Part shown: one piece after another, positions 56,225 through 64,000 of the stretch
Position numbering within the stretch: position 1 is the first letter of the stretch
Layout of the letters: each line of letters begins with the position of its first letter
DNA from: Verrucomicrobiota bacterium
GTDB taxonomy: Bacteria > Verrucomicrobiota > Verrucomicrobiia > Opitutales > Opitutaceae
Assembly (NCBI GenBank): GCA_016222805.1
Contig: JACRQG010000033.1
Coordinates: 31,400 to 95,399, forward strand
DNA length: 64,000 nucleotides
Direction: 5' to 3'
Notes under the pieces: generated by a model
Told to the model about the DNA's origin: nothing
Seen by the model: only the letters and a program-made list of their open reading frames with translations
Database searches by the model: none
Program-made: the position numbers and the translations under genes

Positions 56225-59176
56225 ATGAAACGAACCCCTGCCCTGGTCGCTTCCCTGCTGGTCCTCGCCTTCGCCTCCGCCTCCGACTTCGCCCGCGCCG
56301 GCGAGCCCACCGGGGCCGTCACCGGCACCGTCAGCAATCTCGCCACCGGCAACCTGCTCGAAGGCGCACAGCTCGAACTTCCCGCCCTCGGTCTCCGCAC
56401 CCTCACCGACGCCACGGGACGCTACCTTCTCGTCGGAGTCCCCGCCGGCAGCCACGAGATCGTCGCGTCGTACGTCGGCCTCGATGCGCAGCGTCGTGTC
56501 GTGACCATCGCCGCCAGCGGCCGCGCCGCGATCGACTTCGACCTCACCACCGGCATCTACCGGCTCGACACGTTCAAAGTCATCGGCGAACGCGAGGGCG
56601 ACGCCGCCGCCATCACGCAGCAGCGCAATGCCGACAACGTGAAGAACATCATCGCGATGGATTCCTTCGGCAACCTGCCCAACCTCAGCGCCGGCGAGGT
56701 CGTGATGCGCCTGCCAGGCATTGCCGGCAACCTCACCGACGAGGGACTCGCCTACGAGTTCAATGTCCGCGGCATGGCGCCCGGCCTCAACAGCGTCACC
56801 GTCGACGGCAGCCTGCTGCCCGCCATCGGTTCGAGCCGGAGTTTCCAGCTCCAGAGCATCACCGGGGCGATGTTCGAGACCCTGGAACTGATCAAGGGCC
56901 ACACCCCGGACAAGAGCGCCGGATCGCTGGGCGGCACCGTCAACATGAAGACCCGTTCGCCCCTCAGCATGCGCGAGAAACGCCGGCTCACCTACAGCGG
57001 CACCGTGCGCGTCGCCCCTTCCTTTCTTGAACAGGTGCCGCTGCGCGAGCAGCACCGCTCGCATCCCCTGCTTACGCTCGGTTACCAGGAGGTGTTCGAT
57101 GTCTTCGGCGGCTCCCGCAACCTCGGCCTCGCCGCCAACCTCTTCTACAGCGAGAACGGCGTCGGCGGTCACGGCACCGTCCGGGAATTCCAGAACAACC
57201 CCGCCGACCCCGCCTACGTCTGGAGCTACCGCGTCTGGGACAACTACAACAACCGGAAGCAAAAGAGCCTGAACCTGAAGGCCGATTACCGGTTCTCGTT
57301 CAACTCGAAGTTCACCGTCAGCGTCACGCTCAACGACAACATCGAGAAGTGGCGGCGCCTCTACGAGTGGCGCGCCTACACCGGCAGCGCCACCACGGTG
57401 CCCAATGCCACCACGTCCGGGGTCATCCCCGGCTTCACGGATCGCATCACGCAGGTCCGCCCGGTTTCCGGATCCGTCATCGACGTCAAGACCTCCGGAC
57501 CCAACAACTACCTCGTCCGCACCTATCAGATGTACGCGGGCGGCGAACACGAATGGGGCCCCCTGCAGGTGGAGTACTCCGCCGGCCTGGCGGAAAACAA
57601 CCTCTGGCAGGGCACCGGGGTCGGCTACCTCACCAACCGCATCAGCGCCATCGGCTGGATCCTCGACCGCACCGAATCCGACCTCTTCCCGAAGTTCATC
57701 CAGACGGCCGGTCCCGACGTCACCAACCCGGCCAACTACCGCCCGATTGCCAACGGCTTCACCCGCACGCCGCAGAACAACATCCAGCAGGTGCGCGACG
57801 CCCGCCTCGATGCCCGTTACACGCCGCGGACCGGTCTCCCGCTTTCCCTCAAGGCCGGGCTCTCCTGGCGCGAGCAGGAGGCCAACCTGCAGAACTTCTC
57901 CCGCCGCTGGAGCTACCTCGGCGCCTCGGCCCTGCCGCACGACCCCAGCATCCCGATGTACAACGCCCACAAGACGGGCCTCAACATCCCGATGTGGGAG
58001 GTCGCCCCGCTCGTAAAGAACGGCGAACCCGCGGATCCGTCACTCTGGCGCGAGGATCGCTACTATGCCGAACAGACGCTCTTCACGGGCCGCCGCGGTG
58101 TCACCGAGGCCGCCTCCGCGATCTACGGCATGGCCCAGGGCCGGTTGGGACGGGAGGGGTGGCGCGGCCGCACGGGTTATCTCGCCGGTGTGCGCTGGGA
58201 ACGCACCGACACGGAAAGCTACGGCTGGGTTCGCGCGCGCTTCGGCAGCACCACCGCCCAACAAACGGCGGACCCGGTCGGCTCCGCCCAGCGCGACTAC
58301 GCCAACACCCGCCGCGACACCAAGGGCAGCTACACGAAGGCGTTTCCCAGCATTCACCTCACGCACGATGTCACGAGCCACCTGAAGACGCGCCTGAGCT
58401 GGTCCACCAGCTTCGGCCGACCCGGCATGACCAACCTCATGCCGAACGAAAGCGTGAACGAAACCAACCAGACGGTCACGGTGAACAACCCGAGCCTGCT
58501 GCCGCAGATGGCCACCAACTGGGATGCCACGCTCGAGTACTACTTCGAACCCGTCGGCCGGCTCTCGGCCGGGTGGTTCCACAAGACGATCAAGGACTAC
58601 ATCGTCTCCGGCATCGTCGGCGGCGTGGTACCCGGCGGCAACGACAACGGCTACAATGGCGAGTACGAGGGCTTCACCCGCCTGAGTTCCGCCAACGCCG
58701 GCACCGCCGTCGTGCAGGGCTGGGAGTTCAGCTACCAGCAGCAGTTCACCTTTCTGCCCGGGCTGCTGCGCGGCCTCAGCGGCTCCGCGAACTACACCGT
58801 GATCGACACCCATGGTGACTTCGGCGGCACCGCCTATCGGCGCACCGGCGAGGTCGCCGGGTTCATTCCGAAGGCCGCCAACCTCGGCCTGAGCTGGCGC
58901 CACCGCGCCTTCAGCGCCCGCGTGCTCTACAACTTCACCGGCGAACACATCACAAGCTACTCGTCCACCAGCCCCGCGTTGAACCTGTACCGCTACACCC
59001 GCAAGACCACGAGCGTCGGGCTCGTCTACCAACTGCGCCCCGCCGTGTCGCTCACGCTCGACATCGCCAACCTCTTCAACGAGCCCCAGCGCGTCTACGT
59101 CGGCAACCCCGACCGGATGCAGACCACGATCAACAACTTCATCACGGTGACCGGCGGCATCAGCGGCCGGTTCTGA
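56225..59176 (+). CDS. TonB-dependent receptor with N-terminal carboxypeptidase-regulatory-like domain (3)
   Basis: A 983-residue outer-membrane receptor from ATG 56225. The signal peptide ends near ASDFARAGE. The regulatory-like domain begins GAVTGTVSNLATGNLLEGAQ, followed by a LDTFKVIG box and the plug (GEVVMRLPGIAGNLTDEGLA, FNVRGMAPGLNSVTVDG). The barrel runs to ITVTGGISGRF with a terminal Phe. It belongs to the same broad family as the two receptors at 5-12 kb but is more distant in the plug. It lacks the GGACACGTGTCC palindrome upstream, so it is likely controlled separately. The divergent alpha/beta hydrolase and the NagA-like gene suggest an acetylated or amino-sugar ligand, as inference only. 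Confidence 0.92.
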   Translation: MKRTPALVASLLVLAFASASDFARAGEPTGAVTGTVSNLATGNLLEGAQLELPALGLRTLTDATGRYLLVGVPAGSHEIVASYVGLDAQRRVVTIAASGRAAIDFDLTTGIYRLDTFKVIGEREGDAAAITQQRNADNVKNIIAMDSFGNLPNLSAGEVVMRLPGIAGNLTDEGLAYEFNVRGMAPGLNSVTVDGSLLPAIGSSRSFQLQSITGAMFETLELIKGHTPDKSAGSLGGTVNMKTRSPLSMREKRRLTYSGTVRVAPSFLEQVPLREQHRSHPLLTLGYQEVFDVFGGSRNLGLAANLFYSENGVGGHGTVREFQNNPADPAYVWSYRVWDNYNNRKQKSLNLKADYRFSFNSKFTVSVTLNDNIEKWRRLYEWRAYTGSATTVPNATTSGVIPGFTDRITQVRPVSGSVIDVKTSGPNNYLVRTYQMYAGGEHEWGPLQVEYSAGLAENNLWQGTGVGYLTNRISAIGWILDRTESDLFPKFIQTAGPDVTNPANYRPIANGFTRTPQNNIQQVRDARLDARYTPRTGLPLSLKAGLSWREQEANLQNFSRRWSYLGASALPHDPSIPMYNAHKTGLNIPMWEVAPLVKNGEPADPSLWREDRYYAEQTLFTGRRGVTEAASAIYGMAQGRLGREGWRGRTGYLAGVRWERTDTESYGWVRARFGSTTAQQTADPVGSAQRDYANTRRDTKGSYTKAFPSIHLTHDVTSHLKTRLSWSTSFGRPGMTNLMPNESVNETNQTVTVNNPSLLPQMATNWDATLEYYFEPVGRLSAGWFHKTIKDYIVSGIVGGVVPGGNDNGYNGEYEGFTRLSSANAGTAVVQGWEFSYQQQFTFLPGLLRGLSGSANYTVIDTHGDFGGTAYRRTGEVAGFIPKAANLGLSWRHRAFSARVLYNFTGEHITSYSSTSPALNLYRYTRKTTSVGLVYQLRPAVSLTLDIANLFNEPQRVYVGNPDRMQTTINNFITVTGGISGRF

Positions 59177-59309
59177 TCCGCGGGTTCACGGCGCCAGCCC
59201 TGGCCTCCTGTCGCCGCCGGCGCCCTCCCGCCAGCCATGGAGCGGTTTTAGATCCGGTCGAGTCCCCCCTGCAAATACGGTGCGTGCCTGGGCGGGCGGC
59301 GATCGGTCG

Positions 59310-60719
59310 TCAACCCATGAAGCCGAGGTTGGGTTTCGCGAAACGGCCGAGGTTGGGGACGACCACCGGGAGGTTGGTGTCGCTCACGCCGAACCAGCGG
59401 GCGAGCGTGGCACTGTATTCGTCGACGCTCGTGCTCGGAATCCAGCGGCCGCGGCCCGTGTCGTCGTTGGCGCCGACGGCAAGCGAGGGCATCGTGCCGT
59501 AGAATTCGCCGCCCTGGACGGCGCCGCCCATGATCAGCTGGTGGTTGCCCCAGCCGTGGTCGGTGCCGCCGGCGTTCGGGATGTAGGTGCGGCCGAAGTC
59601 GGACGCGGTGAAGGTCGTCACCTGGTTGGCGACGCCGAGTTCGACGGTGGCGTCGTAGAACGCCTTCATCGCGCCGCTGAGTTCGGCGAGGAGCGGGCCG
59701 TGGCCGGTGATCTGGGCGGCGTGCAGGTCCCAGCCCGCGAGTTCGACGAAGAAGATCTGACGCTTCAAACCAAGCGTGGGCGCAACCGAGATGAGCCTGG
59801 CCACCATGGCCAGTTGGCCGGCGAGGTCGTTGCCGGGAAAGGTCGTCTTCAGCGCCGGCGCCGATTGAAGGGCGGCGCGCAGCGTGTCGCTGTCGTTGAG
59901 TGCATCGTGACTGATCGAACCGAACGCGGCCTCGAGGAGATTGGGCGGCGCGCCGGCGAGGATGTTGCGGAGCGCGGCGATGCGCGTGCCATGATTCGGC
60001 GACGCGGGACCAAAATCCATCGGTGGGACGCCGAAAGAACCTACAATGTAACTCGAGACGGTGTTCCCGCGCTCGAAGGACTGCCCGCCACCGATCGAAA
60101 TGCACATCGAGATGTCGTTGCTCGAATTGAGTGCAGACAGGAGGTCTCCGAGGCGGCCGCCCCAGCCGGTCTCGAACGGCTTATCCGGCACGCCGCTCTG
60201 CCACTGGAGCTGCTGGTCGCTGTGCGAAAAGAGCTGCGGCGGGAGATTCTTGCCGGCGTTGTAGTCGGCGAGCGTGGTCGGGCGGACGAGCGTGCCGACG
60301 TTGGCGAGCACCGCCAGTTTGCCCTGCACGAAGAGGTCGCGCAGCGCGGGCACCGCGGGATGCAACCCCCATGCGCGACCGTCGGCGTAGCGACGCGGCG
60401 TGATCGGGAGCAGACTGGACTGCGCGAGGGCGAGATCCGCGCGCGACTTCGCGTAGGCGGCGTAGCTCGTGACGTCGGACGGAATGATGAGGTTGGTGGC
60501 GTCATTGCCGCCGTTGAGGAAGAGGCAGACGAGGGCCTTGTAGTCGGGAGGGAGTGCAGCGGCCCGGACGCGGTCGAGGTTGCTGCCGGCGACGGCGCCG
60601 ATGACGCGAAGCTGCGCCAACGTGGAAAGAATGCCCGTGGTGCCGACGGCGGAGCAGCACTGCCCGAGGAAGCGACGGCGGGAAAGATTGGAAGCGGACT
60701 TATTCATCGGCGGGGTCAT
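59310..60719 (-). CDS. DUF1501-domain Tat-exported protein
   Basis: 469 residues from ATG 60719, coupled to the DUF1800 stop by ATGA; 60707 is an alternative. The N-terminus has a twin-arginine signal, SRRRFLGQCCSAVG, so it is exported folded. The sulfatase-related DUF1501 fold shows KALVCLFLNGGNDATNLIIP near residue 65, FFVELAGWDLHAAQITGHGP, and FTASDFGRTYIPNAGGTDHG (His and Asp/Asn pairs as metal-site candidates), then WGNHQLIMGGAVQGG. Members pair with DUF1800 proteins in Planctomycetes and Verrucomicrobiota; the biochemical role is unresolved. The frame extends to 60860 inside the DUF1800 gene and is rejected. Confidence 0.9.
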   Translation of the reverse strand: MTPPMNKSASNLSRRRFLGQCCSAVGTTGILSTLAQLRVIGAVAGSNLDRVRAAALPPDYKALVCLFLNGGNDATNLIIPSDVTSYAAYAKSRADLALAQSSLLPITPRRYADGRAWGLHPAVPALRDLFVQGKLAVLANVGTLVRPTTLADYNAGKNLPPQLFSHSDQQLQWQSGVPDKPFETGWGGRLGDLLSALNSSNDISMCISIGGGQSFERGNTVSSYIVGSFGVPPMDFGPASPNHGTRIAALRNILAGAPPNLLEAAFGSISHDALNDSDTLRAALQSAPALKTTFPGNDLAGQLAMVARLISVAPTLGLKRQIFFVELAGWDLHAAQITGHGPLLAELSGAMKAFYDATVELGVANQVTTFTASDFGRTYIPNAGGTDHGWGNHQLIMGGAVQGGEFYGTMPSLAVGANDDTGRGRWIPSTSVDEYSATLARWFGVSDTNLPVVVPNLGRFAKPNLGFMG

Positions 60720-63703
60720 TTCTGCGTGGCGCCGGAGGGCGAGACGACGGTGAGGTGAATCCCAATCTGGACCCGCTCCCGGTCGCTGGTGCCAGGCGCC
60801 AAAGCCTGCAACGCGGAGAGAATCTGCGCACGCATGCCCGGGGCCATCTGGCCGCCGCAAAAGATCAGGTTGAGTTGGTCAGTGAGCGCGACGGGGTTTG
60901 CTGCATTCGGCAGGAAAGCGGAATAATCCAGGACGATAAACGGCGACGGTCCGCTCGGCGGCGCCGGCAATGTCGTCACGTCGCGATAGAGGAAATCCAC
61001 CAATGTGTTCGGAATCGAAATGCTGTAGCTGCCGTCGGTGATTTCGAGTTCCGGGGCGACCAGTCCCGCGGCGGCCACCGCACCGGGGGGCGAATAGGTC
61101 GGCGAGAAGAAATTGAAGACCGAGCGGGAGTAGAGCGGTTGCTGACCGGTCTGATTGATCGGAAACGACATGAAGCCGAGCGGGAGATAACCGCCGGGCG
61201 CGCGGGGATCGCCGAAGTAGCTATCCAGGTAGCGACCGTTGAGCGCGCGGGCGTTGAGCGCGCGGAAGAACGCGCTGAAGCGCAGCAGCGGCTCCTTGAT
61301 CTTGCCATAACCGATGTGGGTGAGCACGGCGGGAGAGCGCGCCTCGTAGTCGGTGAGGATGGCGCGCACGACGGCGCCGAGGTTGCCGCGGGTGCCAGTG
61401 CCATCGTTGGCGAAGACTTGGGCGACGCGGTAGATGTAGGCTGGGCTCGGGTTGCTGGTGACGAGCGTTTTGATGAGATGTCGGCTGACGAACGGCCCCG
61501 TGTTCGGGTGGTTGAAAAGCGTATCGAGCGCGATCTTCAGATCCTGCGGGCCGGTCTGGCCGGCCGGGATGACGGTCGCCTGGGCATCGAGCGGCGCCTT
61601 CTGCTGCAGACTCACGATACTCTTCGCGGTCTTGTCGTGGAACGCATCATAGTAGCGCATGGGCTGGAGCCACGTGAAGTCGTCCGAGAGCAGCGTCTGG
61701 TCCGGTTGCCGCGAGTATTGCGCGGTGAAGTTGGCGACGTTGGTGAGGTTCTCGGGAAAGTCCGCGAATTGCCAACCGGTGAGCACCTTCGCCAGCTCGG
61801 ACACCATCGCCTGGTTGTAGGTCGGGATGGGCTGGCCAGTGGCGTCGAGCATCAGCGTGCCGTCGGGCTGGAGTTGCACGAGGCCGATGGTGAAGAGCTG
61901 CATGACCTCGCGCGCATAGTTCTCATCGGGTGCCGTGCCGGTGACGGGATTGGCCTTCTGGTTGGAGCGATGACTGAGCCAGGTGCCCATCGCCGGGCTG
62001 AGCGTGACGTTGTCCAACAATTGGCGGAAACTCCCGAACGCCCCGGAAACCAGGTGGTCGTAGTAGCGCACCTTGGCCTTGACGGGGATGTCGCTGAGGT
62101 TGCCGACCACGAGCAGTTCGCTGAGCGCGAAGGCGACTCGCTGGCGCAACTGGTCCGGCGCGGTCAGGACCGTTTTCCACCACGCGGCGTGCCAGTTCCA
62201 GTGCGTGTAATAGAAGTAGTCGATGCCCGCGGACCGCGGTGGATTGGGAAAGGCGGTGACGTCATCGTTGAGCCCGGCGACGGCAGAGGTCGCGGGCAGG
62301 GCGAGCTGGTCATCGATCCAACCGGAGATGCCACGGGCCCGGAGGGCGCCGATGGTGGCAGGAGTTGGACCGAAGGTGGCCTGGATCAGGAACCGGGCGG
62401 CGTCGACCTCGCTGGGCGACGTGAGGAGGCCGGCGGGCAGCGCAGGTGGCGCGGCGGGTGCCGTGAAGACCGTAGAGCCACGCACGGCGATGAGGTTCGA
62501 CCGCAGCTCGCCAGCGGGGAATGCGGCGGTGTCGATCTGCGCGATGATCTCGCCGTTGAGCAGCGCGGTCACGATCGCGGACGAGGAATACGGCCCACTC
62601 GCGGGGAAGTTCCACGGGATGCCGTTGACCTGGCCCCGCGGGAGATTGAGCACGAAGGTACCGGCGCCGCTGCCGAGCACGAGGTGCGCGCCGGTCTGCG
62701 CGGAGGAGAGATTCGAAAACGACGCGCTGACCATCGCTGTGTTGGTGTTGGGATCAAACAGCACCGTCGCATAGCCCGCGGCGGTCGAGCCCGTCGCGCT
62801 GCCGCGCAGATTGGCGAAGAAAAGCCGGGGCGACTGGCCGAAGGCCGGCGGCAGGCCGCTGGCGTTGGTCACGTCGTAAACCTCGATGAGGGCGACGCCG
62901 GAGGTCGCGCCGCTCAGGCCCGCCAGCTGCGCGGTGTAGGAGCCGGGGGCGACATTGACGATCACCGCGGTGTCGGTCGCGGTCGTGGCAAAGGCGCCCG
63001 CCTGACCGGCTGCGGTGGTGAGTGCACTGGCGCCGCCATTGGCATTGGCCACGGCCACTTCGCCACCGGCGGCATCGAGCACCGTGAGTTTCGGATCGGG
63101 CAGCGTGCCGCCGAGGCCGAAGGCCGCGAGCGCCGGGCCCACGCCGCGCACCAGCAGCTTGCGCGTGCCCGCACCGGGGGCGACAACGAAGCCGGCCACC
63201 GCGGCGTTGGCGCCGGTGCCGACCGCGAGTCGCGTCGCGATGTTGACGAGCTGGCCCGCGCCGCCGAGGTCGTAGACTTCGAGGATGGCGACGCCCGTGC
63301 CGGGCGGCCCTGAGCCCGTCGAGGGATTGCCGGAAATCTGCGCCGTGTAGGCCCCGGGCTGGAGCGTCGCGACCACAACGGCGTCCTTGCTGTCGACGGG
63401 AAGAGGAAAGGCGCCGACCTGGGAGAAGCTCGCGCCGTCGGTCGCGTTCCAGTTGTCGTTTTCCGCGACCTTGGCCTGGCCGGAGAAGATCTCGAGCTTC
63501 GGGTCGGCGAGCGTGCCCGGCACGCCGAAGGCCGCGAGCCCGGGCCCGATGGCGCGCACGAGCACGGTCTTGGGCCCGCCCGAAATGACAAAGCCGCCGA
63601 AGATATTGTCGGCGCCGGCGCCGACCTGCCCGCGCGTGGAGATGTTGGCCAACCGGGCGGACTGCGCGAACCCGATCGAAACCAACAGGCACAACGCGAG
63701 CAA
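60716..63703 (-). CDS. DUF1800-domain secreted protein with CHRD and beta-repeat N-terminus
   Basis: 995 residues if started at TTG 63703, which leaves a very short signal n-region before LALCLLVSIGFAQS. Residues about 17-280 hold two related beta units (NISTRGQVGAGADNIFGGFV and NIATRLAVGTGANAAVAGFV), each with the phrase GPxLAAFG. A CHRD-like unit follows at about 290-415 (LFFANLRGSATGSTAAGYAT; SYSSSAIVTALLNGEI-like end). The DUF1800 domain fills about 430-995 (AARFLIQATFGPTP, REVMQLFTIGLVQL, VSELAKVLTGWQF, HIGYGKIKEPLLRF). It overlaps the DUF1501 start. Secretion and the pairing suggest an envelope complex; function is unknown. The true start may be a CTG at 63733. Confidence 0.88.
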   Translation of the reverse strand: MLALCLLVSIGFAQSARLANISTRGQVGAGADNIFGGFVISGGPKTVLVRAIGPGLAAFGVPGTLADPKLEIFSGQAKVAENDNWNATDGASFSQVGAFPLPVDSKDAVVVATLQPGAYTAQISGNPSTGSGPPGTGVAILEVYDLGGAGQLVNIATRLAVGTGANAAVAGFVVAPGAGTRKLLVRGVGPALAAFGLGGTLPDPKLTVLDAAGGEVAVANANGGASALTTAAGQAGAFATTATDTAVIVNVAPGSYTAQLAGLSGATSGVALIEVYDVTNASGLPPAFGQSPRLFFANLRGSATGSTAAGYATVLFDPNTNTAMVSASFSNLSSAQTGAHLVLGSGAGTFVLNLPRGQVNGIPWNFPASGPYSSSAIVTALLNGEIIAQIDTAAFPAGELRSNLIAVRGSTVFTAPAAPPALPAGLLTSPSEVDAARFLIQATFGPTPATIGALRARGISGWIDDQLALPATSAVAGLNDDVTAFPNPPRSAGIDYFYYTHWNWHAAWWKTVLTAPDQLRQRVAFALSELLVVGNLSDIPVKAKVRYYDHLVSGAFGSFRQLLDNVTLSPAMGTWLSHRSNQKANPVTGTAPDENYAREVMQLFTIGLVQLQPDGTLMLDATGQPIPTYNQAMVSELAKVLTGWQFADFPENLTNVANFTAQYSRQPDQTLLSDDFTWLQPMRYYDAFHDKTAKSIVSLQQKAPLDAQATVIPAGQTGPQDLKIALDTLFNHPNTGPFVSRHLIKTLVTSNPSPAYIYRVAQVFANDGTGTRGNLGAVVRAILTDYEARSPAVLTHIGYGKIKEPLLRFSAFFRALNARALNGRYLDSYFGDPRAPGGYLPLGFMSFPINQTGQQPLYSRSVFNFFSPTYSPPGAVAAAGLVAPELEITDGSYSISIPNTLVDFLYRDVTTLPAPPSGPSPFIVLDYSAFLPNAANPVALTDQLNLIFCGGQMAPGMRAQILSALQALAPGTSDRERVQIGIHLTVVSPSGATQK

Positions 63704-64000
63704 GGTCCGCCGAAACCGGGAAGGGAATCGCAGGCGAAAGGGGGTGGGGAGGGGTGCAGAGCCGAATGCCGCCTGCCCGAAGCGATGTCAAATTCCCAAG
63801 TACTTCGGCCCTCCCGTTCTCTTGCCGACCTTTTCCCGGGCACATTCGCAGCCGGCAGACCCGCGAACCCAGCCGCTCGCTGCCCTCGGCACCAGAGTTC
63901 CCCGATCTTCCGGCTTTGCCAAGACCCCGCCCGTAGCGTTATCCCTGCACCGACGCCGCGGCTGGGCGTCGCATCGCGCATCCTCCGGCTGCCCCGCCTC
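63704..64000. other. No gene recognised at right edge
   Basis: About 297 bases upstream of the DUF1800 gene. The only open frames are short and arginine/proline-rich. It should contain the promoter of the DUF1800-DUF1501 pair; I see no clear -35/-10 pair, repeat or RNA structure. Confidence 0.4.

Noticed and set aside
63731..63733. CTG as the annotated start of the DUF1800 protein
   Set aside because: It gives the better signal peptide, but CTG initiation is rare and there is no Shine-Dalgarno sequence; TTG 63703 was kept and the alternative noted.

Overview
The window is GC-rich, gene-dense bacterial chromosome. Its character points to Verrucomicrobiota, most likely Opitutaceae or a close relative. 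The supporting signs are three large TonB-dependent receptors with N-terminal carboxypeptidase-regulatory-like domains, a secreted DUF1800/DUF1501 pair, a LacI-regulated uronate locus, Kdo synthesis next to CTP synthase, a TIGR03790-type protein, and frequent GTG/TTG starts. The taxonomic call is inference from gene content, since there is no rRNA here. I see no tRNA, CRISPR array or intact insertion sequence.

Layout. 1-2.9 kb: kdsA (cut by the window edge) and pyrG, a small membrane protein, and a DUF6941-like protein. 3.0-4.0 kb: a PfkB sugar/nucleoside kinase preceded by a six-unit heptamer repeat. 4.1-13.5 kb: a uronic-acid polysaccharide locus made of a LacI regulator, two TonB-dependent receptors, KduI and a secreted PL14-like lyase. 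Each of the two receptor genes carries the same 12-bp palindrome about 67 bp before its start. 13.6-15.8 kb: a convergent secreted six-hairpin-glycosidase-like protein. 16-18.3 kb: an ABC-2 exporter. 18.4-20.7 kb: a CPBP membrane protease read through in frame into ProA. 20.8-25.2 kb: NUDIX hydrolase, guanine deaminase, HtrA-like protease, divergent thymidylate synthase and ClpP. 25.3-29.4 kb, minus strand: TIGR03790 protein, amidase, IF-3 and an IscA-like protein. 29.9-35.8 kb, minus strand: a LytTR response regulator with a propeller-type sensor kinase, then a subtilase. 35.9-37.7 kb: a DUF3500 protein, a strong intrinsic terminator, an 85-residue integrase-arm-like remnant and palindromic repeats. 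37.7-44.7 kb, minus strand: prfB with its programmed frameshift, an unrecognised 502-residue protein, and a 1404-residue Sel1/coiled-coil/LysM protein. 44.8-47 kb: a ceramidase-like lipoprotein with an apparent frameshift, and a DprA-like protein. 47-49 kb: the GDP-fucose genes gmd and fcl. 49.1-59.2 kb: a second carbohydrate region with a GH67/GH20-like secreted enzyme, two small hypotheticals, a short NagA-like deacetylase, an alpha/beta hydrolase and a third TonB-dependent receptor. 59.3-63.7 kb: the DUF1501 and DUF1800 pair.

How the genes work together. The clearest functional unit is 4.1-13.5 kb. An extracellular lyase cuts a uronate polymer, two outer-membrane receptors import the products, and KduI isomerises the unsaturated ketouronate. 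The divergent LacI protein probably represses both receptor genes through the shared palindrome. The remaining steps (KduD, KDG kinase, KDPG aldolase) are not seen here unless the PfkB kinase fills one of them. The 49-59 kb region looks like a looser second sugar-scavenging region without the palindrome.

Several loci are worth a second look: the CPBP-ProA read-through ORF, the divergent thymidylate synthase, the unrecognised protein upstream of the Sel1 giant, the integrase remnant flanked by palindromes, and a recurring pyrimidine-rich leader in place of a Shine-Dalgarno sequence.
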